A stretch of DNA of 64,000 nt. Origin: Amycolatopsis sp. EV170708-02-1. Lineage in GTDB: Bacteria > Actinomycetota > Actinomycetes > Mycobacteriales > Pseudonocardiaceae. Positions 18,241 to 26,331 of this stretch are shown here, piece after piece (position 1 is the first letter of the stretch; each line of letters starts with the position of its first letter). The notes beneath the pieces were generated by a model. That model saw only the letters and a program-made list of their open reading frames with translations. It ran no database searches and was not told the origin of the DNA. The translations under genes were made by a program, and so were the position numbers. The stretch spans positions 8,246,001-8,310,000 of the forward strand of contig NZ_CP092497.1 in NCBI RefSeq assembly GCF_022479115.1, in the 5' to 3' direction.

Positions 18241-20063
18241 CCGGCCCGCCGTGAACCCGCGACGGCCATCCCGGCCGCGACGAGGGTGACGACGGCTCCG
18301 CCCAAGGCGAGCCAGAACCCGGCCCCGGCCGACGAGCCGTCGTACTCCGAGCCGACGAGCGGCAGTTCCGCCGCGCGCAGGCCGAGCACCAGCGCCGCCC
18401 CGGCCAAGGCGGACGCCGCGGCGACCGGCCGTGAGCGCGGGACGAGCGCGTACAGGCCGAGGACGACCGCCAGCGCGCCGAGCAGCCCCCACGACGCGGA
18501 GCCGAAGTTCGACCACAGACCCGGAGCGGTGTAGCCGGGCGCACCGAACACCGGCGTGCCGAACGCGGCGATCGCCAGCACCGCCGCCGCGACAACCGGG
18601 GTGAGCAAGGTCCCGCTCACGCGCGTTTCGTCCGTTTCTTCATCGGAGTCGTCGCGTTCCACGACACCGGTGATCACCGCGGCGAGCGCGGCCAGGGCCG
18701 CCAGCACGAGCGCGATGAACGTCCAGGTGACACCGGAGCCCGCCGAGTAGCCGGCCTTGTCCGGCAACGGCACCGGGAGGTCGACACCGAACAGTGCCGG
18801 GTCCACCGCCTTGTCCTCGGTCACGGACAGGGCCGCGCTCAGCACCGCCGCGCCCGCGAGGACGACGCCCGCCCACGCGGCCGCGACGACTCCCCTGGCG
18901 AACGCCGAGAGCCGCGGCACGAAAACGAACAGCGCGGGCACGGCGAGCACGACGGCGGCACCGAGCAGCAACCAGCGCGCCGGTGTCTCGGGAACCGGCG
19001 TCGGACCGTTGGCCTTCAGCACCGGGGCCAGCGCGCCCGCGGCCGCGGCACCGGCGGCCAGCAGCGCCAGGCCTCCGGTGGCCAGCCGCCACCAGAACAG
19101 CCCGGGCAGCCTGGCTTCGCCCGCCAGGTCACCGGTGACGGCATCGTCCGCTTCCGCGACGTCGAACCGGGTGAAGGCCAGTCCGGCCAGCGCCAGACCG
19201 GCGATGGTCACCACCACCGAACCCGGCGCGACCGAAAGCCGGTCCACGACCAGACCCGCGACCATCGGCGGGACACCGACCGTGAGCGCCGCCAGCCCCG
19301 CACCCGCGAATCCGCCCTTGCCGACCCCGGCCGATGGCGAGCTCACGGCGACGAGCACCGTCAGCGGAAGCAAAGCCGCGAGCAACAGGTAGCCGGCCAT
19401 CGCGACCGTCGGGCCTTCGAAGGCGTTCTTGGCCAGGAGGTACGCGTTGCCCGAACCGAACGGCGCGAGCAGCAGACCCGCCCCGCCCGCCACACCGAGC
19501 ACGGGCCCCAGCAGCCGCCAGCGGCGCCGCCCGTCGAGCTCACCCGCCAGTTCCGCCTCGTCACGGGCGGTCCCGGCGGCGAAGGCCCCGGCCGCGAGGG
19601 TGAGCAGGTGCCCGGCCACCAGCGGCCACAGCCCCGGCCCGGCCGGCGGCGACGCGAGCAGCCTGTCGGCGAGGAACAGCTCCGGACGCGCGGCCAGGGA
19701 ACCGTCCGCGAGCAGCTGCAGATCCAGCAGCAGCCGTCCGGGTGCGAGCGCGGTGAGCCCGAGCACCAGGCCCGCCGTGAGCCCCGGACGTCCGGCGACC
19801 AGTGCGTAGAGCACGGCCGCCGCGGGCGCCAAGGCCAGCACGACCAGCAAGGGAGCGGCGGTGAACCCGGGCGAGCCACCTTGGACGACGGGCATCAGCG
19901 CGCCGGCGGCCAGCGCGACCGAACCAGCCGTCACCAGCCCCGCCGACAGCAGGAGCGCTCGCGGGCGGGCGCCCGGTTCGCTCCGGAGAAGTTCGGCGGA
20001 CGCGGTCCCGGGGTCGGCTTGCCCGGTGGATTCGCCACCAGGGTGCCGTGAGCGCGAAGTCAT
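18237..20063 (-). CDS. Large polytopic membrane protein
   Basis: About 608-aa protein with around 14 hydrophobic helices, rich in Ala, Gly, Leu and Val, with a short charged N-terminus (MTSRSRHPGGES) and an acidic loop ERDDSDEETDE near residue 460. There is no signal peptidase site. I see no transporter signature, and such Ala-rich membrane proteins beside sucCD are common in this order. The ATG at 20063 is preferred over an upstream candidate at 20081. Its TGA overlaps the start of the small B12-fold protein, suggesting cotranscription. Confidence 0.8.
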   Translation of the reverse strand: MTSRSRHPGGESTGQADPGTASAELLRSEPGARPRALLLSAGLVTAGSVALAAGALMPVVQGGSPGFTAAPLLVVLALAPAAAVLYALVAGRPGLTAGLVLGLTALAPGRLLLDLQLLADGSLAARPELFLADRLLASPPAGPGLWPLVAGHLLTLAAGAFAAGTARDEAELAGELDGRRRWRLLGPVLGVAGGAGLLLAPFGSGNAYLLAKNAFEGPTVAMAGYLLLAALLPLTVLVAVSSPSAGVGKGGFAGAGLAALTVGVPPMVAGLVVDRLSVAPGSVVVTIAGLALAGLAFTRFDVAEADDAVTGDLAGEARLPGLFWWRLATGGLALLAAGAAAAGALAPVLKANGPTPVPETPARWLLLGAAVVLAVPALFVFVPRLSAFARGVVAAAWAGVVLAGAAVLSAALSVTEDKAVDPALFGVDLPVPLPDKAGYSAGSGVTWTFIALVLAALAALAAVITGVVERDDSDEETDETRVSGTLLTPVVAAAVLAIAAFGTPVFGAPGYTAPGLWSNFGSASWGLLGALAVVLGLYALVPRSRPVAAASALAGAALVLGLRAAELPLVGSEYDGSSAGAGFWLALGGAVVTLVAAGMAVAGSRRAG

Positions 20064-20621
20064 CGACGGCGACGCTAGCAAGCCGGGTCCGACCGGGCCC
20101 GCCAGCAGGGCGACTCGGTCTTCACGGACGCGGTCTTAACGGACGCGCGGCGGCCTCGGCGCCTGCGAGCGCAGCCGACGACGCTCCAGGACTCGACCAG
20201 CGTGAACCCGCCTGGCCGAAGGCGGCCTATCGCCGTGACCGGCGACACCAGACGAGACCCAGCCCGGGTAAGGACCCTTCAACACCGCCGGGCAACAGGT
20301 TATTTCCCTCGTTTGCCCCCTTCCCGGCCCTTCGGTACCCCCGAACGGCCGCTCGAACCTGTAACGCAAGTCACACGGTTGTGAGTAAACCTGGCTTAAC
20401 TTTGGGTAATCCTTACTGGACAACGGCCAGATCTCCGTCGCCCGATCGGCCGAGAGCGCCGTCAGATCTTGCTGACCTGGGTGCCGCTTCGTTACTGTCC
20501 CGGGGTCCCCATTACAGTCAGATCACGAATGAGAGCACCGAACGAACCACCCCCGAGGTCGTTCACCGGGTTCCCCCGCCCGGGCTCTTGATCCGACTCC
20601 CCGAACACGGAAGGCCCCGTC
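20064..20621. other. Long intergenic region upstream of the M23 peptidase gene
   Basis: 558 bases between divergent genes without a convincing ORF. It is relatively AT-rich around 20350-20420 (for example GTGAGTAAACCTGGCTTAAC), where promoters for either side may lie. A long leader upstream of cell-wall hydrolase genes often holds a c-di-AMP riboswitch in actinobacteria, but I could not find its conserved boxes on the plus strand. Confidence 0.5.
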
Positions 20622-21440
20622 TTGGCTTCACACCGCTCCCCCGGCGGCCAAGCTCCTTCCCCGGCGCTCGAGAACGCACTCGATGGTGCGGTCGTTCGCG
20701 TCCGGGGCTCGCACCGCCTGTCGCCCCCGTCTTCGGCCCTTCGTGGCCGTGTCGTGGTCGCAGCCGTCGCTGCCGGCGCCTTCGCGGCCGCCGCTGCCGG
20801 GCAGACCCTGAAGTCCGTTTCGGAATCCTCCGACGCCGCCGTCACCCCGCTGGCCAGCACCCAGGACGCGAGCGCCTCGTTCGCCCTCGGTGGCGGAGCC
20901 GGTGGTGGCGCACCCGAACTGCTGCCGACGAGCCAGTCGACGAACGCCTCCGCCGAGGCCCAGAAGCTCTCGGACAACAACAGCATCACCCAGGCCCGTG
21001 TGAAGCGTGAGGCCGAAGCGGCCCGCAAGGCCGAAGAAGAGGCCAAGCGGCCCAAGACCTGCATGCCGACCAAGGGCACCTTCACCTCGGGCTTCGGCGC
21101 CCGGTGGGGCACGAGCCACCTCGGCATCGACCTCGCGGCCCCGATCGGCACGCCGATCGTCGCGGCCTCCGACGGCACGGTCATCGAAGCCGGCCCGGCC
21201 AGCGGTTTCGGCCTCTGGGTCAAGGTCCAGCTCGCCGACGGCACCGTCCACGTCTACGGCCACATGAACTCGTTCTCCGTCCGCGAAGGCCAGAAGGTCA
21301 AGTGCGGCGAGGAGATCGCCGAGGTCGGCAACCGCGGCCAGAGCACCGGCCCGCACCTGCACTTCGAGGTGTGGCAGAACGGCACGAAGAAGATCGACCC
21401 GCGCCCGTGGCTCGCCGCCCGTGGCGTGAGCGTCGGCTGA
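20622..21440 (+). CDS. Secreted/anchored M23 (LytM) peptidase
   Basis: 272-aa cell-wall endopeptidase. A basic N-terminus is followed by a hydrophobic segment at about residues 44-62 (VVVAAVAAGAFAAAAAG), which acts as signal or anchor. A charged coiled stretch (ARVKREAEAARKAEEEAKR, about 125-145) leads into the catalytic domain. The domain shows HLGIDLA (zinc His and Asp), GHMNSF and HLHFEVW (second zinc His). All zinc ligands are present, so it should be active on peptidoglycan cross-links. The start is a TTG with GGAAGG upstream. It occupies the Rv0950c position beside pcrA. Confidence 0.9.
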   Translation: MASHRSPGGQAPSPALENALDGAVVRVRGSHRLSPPSSALRGRVVVAAVAAGAFAAAAAGQTLKSVSESSDAAVTPLASTQDASASFALGGGAGGGAPELLPTSQSTNASAEAQKLSDNNSITQARVKREAEAARKAEEEAKRPKTCMPTKGTFTSGFGARWGTSHLGIDLAAPIGTPIVAASDGTVIEAGPASGFGLWVKVQLADGTVHVYGHMNSFSVREGQKVKCGEEIAEVGNRGQSTGPHLHFEVWQNGTKKIDPRPWLAARGVSVG

Positions 21441-21627
21441 TCGAGCCCCGCTCTTCCCCGTATCACCACTCATCACCACACCGGTGATCCCGTCTGTGAC
21501 GAGGGCGCGCCGGGCAATGACGCTCAGGCGCGCCTTCTGGACCTCCGCTTCCCCCTTCGAGGGCATCACGAAGCGTCGTAGATCCGCTGGCGCGGAGCCC
21601 GTGTGGTCTTCCGGGCCCTCAAAGCGC

Positions 21628-21978
21628 TCAGGCGACGCCGTCCGGCAGCTTCCGGACGAAGTACCCCACGGCGACCTGCCAGACCGTGCAGAGACCGGCC
21701 GGGCGCCGTTCGATCGGCCGCCATCCGGCGAAAAGTCTTCGAGAGGGATTCCGGTACCCGGCTGATCGCGGCCCGAACAGCCATCGCCGCGCGTGCCCGC
21801 ATACGACACACCGTCCGGCCCCGTCCGGTTCGTGCGTCCGCAGTAACGCGCGCCAGGCCGCGACCAGCCTGAGCACTTCCGGCGGCTCCGGACCCCGATC
21901 CGGACCCGCCCCTTTTTCAACACCCCGCAGGTACTCGAGTACCCCACTCGAGAGAACCCCAAACAAGACCCCGTCCAC
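21628..21978 (-). CDS. Small hypothetical protein with one Cys pair
   Basis: 116-aa product from a GTG at 21978, with GGGAGGGGG about 6 bases upstream. It contains VLRLVAAWRALLRTHEPDG, then CVVCGH (half a zinc-ribbon), and ends LCTVWQVAVGYFVRKLPDGVA. The amphipathic helices and CxxC look like a real, lineage-restricted protein. No function is recognisable. It is oriented with pcrA but lies downstream of it, after a 139-base gap. Confidence 0.55.
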   Translation of the reverse strand: MDGVLFGVLSSGVLEYLRGVEKGAGPDRGPEPPEVLRLVAAWRALLRTHEPDGAGRCVVCGHARRWLFGPRSAGYRNPSRRLFAGWRPIERRPAGLCTVWQVAVGYFVRKLPDGVA

Positions 21979-22117
21979 ACCGTGTGCCCCCTCCCTCTGA
22001 TCGGGGCACACCGGCTCGTCCAGCTTACCCCAGCGCATCGAACTCGTGTTCGATGGCACAGGTATACGGGAAGGGTCCGACAGTTTTCGGACGCGAGGAA
22101 GAAACCGCAGGCCGGGG

Positions 22118-24526
22118 CTAGAGTTTGACCATCGGGACGCTGCCGATCAGCATCAGCCGGACCTTGCCGGCGGCACCGAAATCGATCGTCGCCGTGGCAC
22201 GCGGGCCCGCGCCGTCGCAGGCGACGACCGTGCCGAGCCCGTACTTGTCGTGGCTGACCCTGTCGCCGACGTCGAGCTTGAGCGCGACGGTGTCCTTCCA
22301 GCCCTTGCCGAACGGACTCGTGCTCGCCGCCCTCGACGACGAGCCGCCGCCACCGCCCCGGCTGCCCCAGGTCGTCGCGGCCCGCGGCGATCCGCCCGAC
22401 GAACCGAAGCCACCGGAAGAGGGGGAAGGCGCGAGCCTGCGCCAATCCACCAGGTCGGCGGGAAGCTCGTCGAGGAACCGCGAAGCCGGGTTCATCTGCG
22501 GCTGGCCCCAGGCCGAGCGCACCATCGAACGGGAGACGTACAGCCTCTTCCTCGCCCGCGTGATCGCGACGTAGGCGAGACGTCGCTCTTCGGCCAGCTC
22601 CGTGGGGTCACCGAGCGCACGCATATGCGGGAAGATCCCGTCTTCCCAGCCCGTTCCGAAGACGACCGGGTACTCCAGGCCCTTCGCGGTGTGCACGGTC
22701 ATCAACGTGACCACGCCCGCGTCGTGCCCTTCGCCGTCATCGCCGCCGTCGGGCGACGGGACCGAATCCGCGTCGGCCACCAGGGAGACCCGCTCCAGGA
22801 ACGCGGGCAGCGAGCCCGGCTCCGGCACACCCGGCTCGGCCTCCGGCAGTTCGCCCTCCGGACCGGCGACCTCGGCGGTGAATTCGGTGAACTCCCGCGC
22901 GACGGTGACGAGTTCCGTCAGGTTCTCCACCCGCGACGCGTCCTGCGGGTCGTCGGACTCCTCGAGTTCCGTCCGATAACCGGTGCGCTCCAGGACCGCT
23001 TCGAGGATGTCGGCGACTTCCGCGCCGCTCTCGACGACCTCGCCGAGCTCGTCCATCAGCTCGACGAAACCGGTGATCGCCTTGGCGGAGCGCGGGTTCA
23101 GCAACGGCACCTCGCCGTTGACCGCGCCGCGCAACGCCTGCGCGAACGAGATGCGCTCGCGCTCGGCGTACGTCGCGATGACGGCTTCGGCACGGTCTCC
23201 GATGCCGCGTTTGGGGACGTTGAGGATGCGGCGCAGGCTGACCGTGTCCTCCGGGTTCGCCAGCACCCTCAGGTACGCGAGCATGTCGCGGACCTCGCGC
23301 CGCTCGTAGAACCGCACCCCGCCGACGACCTTGTACGGCAGGCCGAGGCGGATGAAGATCTCTTCGAAGACACGGGACTGGTTGTTGGTGCGGTAGAAGA
23401 CGGCGACGTCGGAGTAGTCCGCTTCGCCCTTGTCCGCCAGCGCGTCGATCTCGCCCGCGACGAACGCCGCTTCGTCGTGCTCGTTGTCCGCGACGTAGCC
23501 GACGATCTTCTCGCCGTCCCCCGAATCGGTCCACAGCCGCTTCGCGCGCCTGTTCGGGTTTCGCGCGATGACCGCGTTCGCCGCGTTCAGGATCGTCTGG
23601 GTGGAGCGGTAGTTCTGTTCCAGCAGCACGGTCCGCGCGTTCGGGAAGTCGCGTTCGAATTCCTCGATGTTGCGGATCGTCGCGCCGCGGAAGGCGTAGA
23701 TCGACTGGTCCGCGTCACCCACGACGCACAGCTCGGCCGGCTCGATCCCGGCCTCGTTCGCCTCGGTGCCGACCAGTTCGCGGACCAGCGTGTACTGCGC
23801 GTGGTTCGTGTCCTGGTACTCGTCGACCAGCACGTGCCGGAAGCGCCGCCGGTAGTACTCCGCGACGTCCGGATACGTCTGCAGGAGTTCGACCGTCCGC
23901 ATGATGAGGTCGTCGAAGTCGAACGCGTTGGCCTGGTTCAACCGCCGCTGGTACTCGACGTACACCTCGGCGACGCGGCGTTCGAGGTCGTTGCCCGCGT
24001 CGGCGACCGCCGTCTCCGGATCGATCAATTCGTTCTTGAGGTTCGAGATGTGCACGGCCAGCGTGCGCGCCGCGTACTTCTTCGGGTCGATGTCGAGATC
24101 ACGGGCGACGAGGGTGATGAGCCGCTTCGTGTCGTCCGAGTCGTAGATCGAGAAACTCGACGACATCTCCAGCGTTTTGGCCTCACGGCGCAGGATCCGC
24201 ACGCACATGGAGTGGAACGTCGACACCCACATGGCGTTCGCGCGGCGGCCGACGAGGTCGCTCACCCGCTCCCGCATCTCCGCGGCCGCCTTGTTGGTGA
24301 ACGTGATCGCCATGATCTGGCCGGGGTGCACGTCCCGTTCGGCCAGCAGGTACGCGATCCGGCGGGTCAGCACCCGGGTCTTGCCCGAACCCGCGCCCGC
24401 GACGACCAGCAGCGGCGAGCCCGCGTGGGTCACGGCCTCGCGCTGCGCCGGGTTCAGGTCGTCGAGCAGGTCCGAGTGCCGGGGCTTGGCCGGACCGTCC
24501 GCTGGGAGATCGAAGAGGGTGTTCAT
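22118..24526 (-). CDS. pcrA: UvrD/PcrA-type DNA helicase
   Basis: 802-aa superfamily 1A 3'-5' helicase acting in nucleotide excision repair and replication restart. Motifs run in order: LNPAQREAVTHAGSPLLVVA and Walker A GAGSGKTRVL near residue 45; FTNKAAAEMRERV; VDEYQDTNHAQY (Walker B); GDADQSIYAFRGA; EQNYRSTQTIL; and MTVHTAKGLEYPVVF, then AYVAITRARKRLYVS. A Ser-Gly-rich linker (about residues 700-735) precedes a C-terminal Tudor-like segment (VGDRVSHDKYGLGTVV). The length and domain order are normal. It matches uvrD1 (Rv0949) by context. Confidence 0.97.
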   Translation of the reverse strand: MNTLFDLPADGPAKPRHSDLLDDLNPAQREAVTHAGSPLLVVAGAGSGKTRVLTRRIAYLLAERDVHPGQIMAITFTNKAAAEMRERVSDLVGRRANAMWVSTFHSMCVRILRREAKTLEMSSSFSIYDSDDTKRLITLVARDLDIDPKKYAARTLAVHISNLKNELIDPETAVADAGNDLERRVAEVYVEYQRRLNQANAFDFDDLIMRTVELLQTYPDVAEYYRRRFRHVLVDEYQDTNHAQYTLVRELVGTEANEAGIEPAELCVVGDADQSIYAFRGATIRNIEEFERDFPNARTVLLEQNYRSTQTILNAANAVIARNPNRRAKRLWTDSGDGEKIVGYVADNEHDEAAFVAGEIDALADKGEADYSDVAVFYRTNNQSRVFEEIFIRLGLPYKVVGGVRFYERREVRDMLAYLRVLANPEDTVSLRRILNVPKRGIGDRAEAVIATYAERERISFAQALRGAVNGEVPLLNPRSAKAITGFVELMDELGEVVESGAEVADILEAVLERTGYRTELEESDDPQDASRVENLTELVTVAREFTEFTAEVAGPEGELPEAEPGVPEPGSLPAFLERVSLVADADSVPSPDGGDDGEGHDAGVVTLMTVHTAKGLEYPVVFGTGWEDGIFPHMRALGDPTELAEERRLAYVAITRARKRLYVSRSMVRSAWGQPQMNPASRFLDELPADLVDWRRLAPSPSSGGFGSSGGSPRAATTWGSRGGGGGSSSRAASTSPFGKGWKDTVALKLDVGDRVSHDKYGLGTVVACDGAGPRATATIDFGAAGKVRLMLIGSVPMVKL

Positions 24527-24616
24527 CGCCGGTCCACGCTACAGCGCCGGGCGTAGCCGGTGTTGCCGCCTGCCGTCCGACGCGCGGGCGGTGTTCGCGG
24601 CAGAGGATCGGATGCC

Positions 24617-25036
24617 ATGGACACCAACGGAATTCCCTCCAGGCTCAGGGCCGCCGACGCCGACCGGGAGCGGGTCGCCACCCGCATCCAGGCCGCCGGC
24701 GGTGAAGGCCGTCTCACTCTCGAAGAGGTGGAAGACCGGCTGAGCGCCGTGTATTCCGCCAAGTACACGGACGACCTCGCCGCGCTCACCTCGGATCTGC
24801 CGAAACCCGCCCCGAAGCGGCGTCCGGTCGTCTTCGGCCATCCGGCGGTGCGGATCCACCTCGCGGTCGCCGTCGTGCTTTCGGTGCTGCTGATCGCCCG
24901 CTGGGCGAGCTCCGGGGTGCCGTTCTTCTGGCCGGCGATGCCGATGTTCTGGCTGGCCATGAGCGTCCTCGTGCACGCCCGCGTCCGCGGAGCGCGGCGC
25001 CGCTTCAAGCCGGAGGACGGCGTCGCTGTGGCATAA
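24617..25036 (+). CDS. DUF1707 membrane protein
   Basis: 139-aa protein. Residues 9-60 (RLRAADADRERVATRIQAA, then LTLEEVEDRLSAVYSAKY) are the DUF1707/SHOCT-like helix-turn motif typical of actinobacteria. Two hydrophobic helices follow (about 80-97 and 103-122), then a basic tail. It is divergent from pcrA. Its TAA (25034-25036) lies inside the -10 element proposed for the chorismate mutase leader, so the genes abut closely. The function is unknown; the family is often linked to envelope stress. Confidence 0.85.
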   Translation: MDTNGIPSRLRAADADRERVATRIQAAGGEGRLTLEEVEDRLSAVYSAKYTDDLAALTSDLPKPAPKRRPVVFGHPAVRIHLAVAVVLSVLLIARWASSGVPFFWPAMPMFWLAMSVLVHARVRGARRRFKPEDGVAVA

Positions 25037-25037
25037 T
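25032..25037 (+). promoter_or_regulatory. Candidate -10 element for a leaderless leader transcript
   Basis: CATAAT lies 7 bases upstream of the leader-peptide ATG at 25045, the spacing seen in actinobacterial leaderless mRNAs in which transcription starts at the start codon. No clear -35 is visible. Confidence 0.55.
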
Positions 25038-25044
25038 GACCGGC

Positions 25045-25107
25045 ATGCGGCACCACGCGACGCGATTTTTTTACGGGACCCGGACTCCGGCTCCCGTGAT
25101 CGCATAG
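25045..25107 (+). CDS. Attenuator leader peptide (MRHHATRFFYG...)
   Basis: A 20-codon ORF with Phe-Phe-Tyr at codons 8-10 (TTT TTT TAC), ending TAG at 25105-25107. TTT is very rare in this GC-rich genome, and two in a row stand out. The ORF lies just upstream of mutually exclusive hairpins and a gene for chorismate mutase, the branch enzyme leading to Phe and Tyr. This fits a ribosome-stalling leader that senses charged tRNA-Phe and tRNA-Tyr. Translation is inferred, not shown. Confidence 0.72.
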   Translation: MRHHATRFFYGTRTPAPVIA

Positions 25108-25140
25108 TGCCGAAATGCCATCACCGAAGCCCCGGAGTCC
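25082..25140 (+). promoter_or_regulatory. Antiterminator pairing of the aromatic attenuator
   Basis: GGACTCCGG at 25082-25090, inside the leader ORF 8 bases after the Tyr codon, is perfectly complementary to CCGGAGTCC at 25132-25140. The second segment is also the 5' arm of the terminator. A ribosome stalled at FFY would leave the first segment free and block the terminator. A ribosome reaching the stop would cover or pass it and allow termination. Confidence 0.68.
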
Positions 25141-25157
25141 ACGGACCCCGGGGCTTT
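25127..25157 (+). terminator. Attenuator terminator upstream of chorismate mutase
   Basis: Stem AAGCCCCGGAGTCC with its complement GGACCCCGGGGCTT (one mismatch, 2-3-base loop), followed by a short T run, 50 bases before the chorismate mutase ATG. Confidence 0.75.
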
Positions 25158-25206
25158 ACGCTGTTCCGGGGGCCAGCATGGGAATCCGGACCGAAGAAAG
25201 GTCCCG

Positions 25207-25494
25207 ATGAACACCACACAGAAGCCGGACGCCGAAGAACCCACCGCCACGGCCGAAGAGATCGGTGAGCTCCGCAAGGAGATCGACTTCCTCGACGGCG
25301 AGATCCTGCGGCTGGTCAAACGCCGCGTCGAAGTCTCCAAGACGATCGGTGCGGCCAGGATGGCCGCGGGCGGCACCAGGATCGTCTACAACCGCGAGAT
25401 GGACGTGCTCGCGCGCTACCGCGAACTCGGCCCGGAGGGGCGGCAGCTGGCGATGGCCCTGCTCAACCTGGGGCGCGGCAGGCTGGGGCGGTAA
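25207..25494 (+). CDS. Chorismate mutase (AroQ type, intracellular)
   Basis: 95-aa helical enzyme converting chorismate to prephenate for Phe and Tyr synthesis. It shows the AroQ-delta pattern: EIGELRKEIDFLDGEILRLV, then KRRVEVSKTIGAARM, then GGTRIVYNREMDVLARY, and the C-terminal LGRGRLGR seen in actinobacterial enzymes such as Rv0948c. The active-site Arg and Lys positions of helices 1 and 2 are present. There is no signal peptide. AAGAAAGGTCCCG precedes the ATG. Expression is probably controlled by the FFY attenuator upstream. It is separated from pcrA by the DUF1707 gene. Confidence 0.93.
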   Translation: MNTTQKPDAEEPTATAEEIGELRKEIDFLDGEILRLVKRRVEVSKTIGAARMAAGGTRIVYNREMDVLARYRELGPEGRQLAMALLNLGRGRLGR

Positions 25495-25497
25495 GCG

Positions 25498-25560
25498 GTA
25501 GCAAAGGTCCCCTGCTCCCGCGGCGGACCCGGATCGCAGTAGCAAAGGTCCCTTGCTCCC
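25498..25560. repeat. Second repeat family, two copies
   Basis: GTAGCAAAGGTCCCTTGCTC-type sequence occurs at 25498-25519 and 25539-25560 (21 of 22 positions identical) and again, inverted, at 34202-34223. Each is a near-palindrome around GCAAAGG/CCCTTGC. They directly follow the chorismate mutase stop and precede a copy of the first family. Confidence 0.8.
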
Positions 25561-25571
25561 CCACGCCGCCT

Positions 25572-25605
25572 CCGGATCGCGTTTAGCCCGCTAAACGCGA
25601 TCCGG
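25572..25605. repeat. Palindromic interspersed repeat, perfect 34-base copy
   Basis: Symmetrical copy with GATC arms on both sides and CC centre, identical to the one at 15604. It lies between two plus-strand genes. Confidence 0.93.
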
Positions 25606-25687
25606 CCACGTCACGATCCAGCGGCGTGAGGCGGAACTCAGGGTGTTCCCCGAGCCACGACGGCTCGGGACCAGGCAAACTGGACAC

Positions 25688-25993
25688 ATGATTAACCTCA
25701 TCGCCGTGATCATCGCGATCGCCGGTGTCCTGGCGGCATTGGGCCATGTCGGTTACCTCGCCATGCTGAACAGCGCGGCGGGTAAGCGCGCGGGCGGCAC
25801 TCCCGTCGCCCAGTACGTCAAGACGCGCTGGCCGATCGCGGCCGGTACCACCGCGGCCTCGCTTTTCGCCTGGCTGCTCACGAGTGGGGGAACGACGCTC
25901 GACGTCATCGCGATTCTGCTTGCAGCGGGTAGCGGAATCACCGCCACGAAAGCCCTGCAATCGACCCAGCAGAAGTACCGCAGCGGCAACTGA
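25688..25993 (+). CDS. Small membrane protein
   Basis: 101-aa protein starting MINLIAVIIAIAGVLAALGH, with hydrophobic helices at about 2-30 and two more (about 50-65 and 70-87), and a polar C-terminus ALQSTQQKYRSGN. The ATG at 25688 is chosen because it starts at the first helix; the longer in-frame extension is polar and unlike a protein. No family is recognised. It stands alone, with a repeat upstream. Confidence 0.7.
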   Translation: MINLIAVIIAIAGVLAALGHVGYLAMLNSAAGKRAGGTPVAQYVKTRWPIAAGTTAASLFAWLLTSGGTTLDVIAILLAAGSGITATKALQSTQQKYRSGN

Positions 25994-26331
25994 GCGACGC
26001 CACCAGCGCCGATAGCACAGCGTTACGTCACCGGGGCCCGTTCGGCCGCACCCGACCGAGTGAAACATCTGCAACTTGCAGAGTGGGTGAAGACTTGCGG
26101 GTGTCGAACTTTTAGTGTGGACCTCGTGAGGACCCTTGCGTCTGGGTCGGGCGATGCCCGCATGGCGCGCGGGGGCGACGGCCCCGCGCGCCCCCAGTCG
26201 TATGCGCGTGCATTTGCTCACGAGAGTGCCCGGGAGTCTGCAAGCGAGGGATCCCGTGAAACCGCTGCTCCGTTCGGCTTAACCGGTGTCACATCGCCGT
26301 CAGGGCAGGCCCGTCAGGGGGTCGCTCGGAC
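25994..26331. other. Intergenic region with a strong GC hairpin
   Basis: 338 bases without a convincing gene. A perfect 11-base stem, GGCGCGCGGGG (26164-26174) with CCCCGCGCGCC (26182-26192) and a 7-base loop, lies in the probable 5' leader of the gene at 26332. CTGCAACTTGCAG at 26070-26082 is a short palindrome that could be an operator. Neither can be assigned. Confidence 0.5.

Noticed and set aside
20561..20584. On the minus strand, GGGGGAACCC followed by GGTGAA resembles the core of a c-di-AMP (ydaO) riboswitch
   Set aside because: It is on the wrong strand for the M23 peptidase gene, and the other conserved segments were not found. The minus-strand gene starts 500 bases away.
22046..24556. 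An 836-codon plus-strand ORF opposite pcrA
   Set aside because: Shadow of pcrA, whose helicase motifs are complete on the minus strand.
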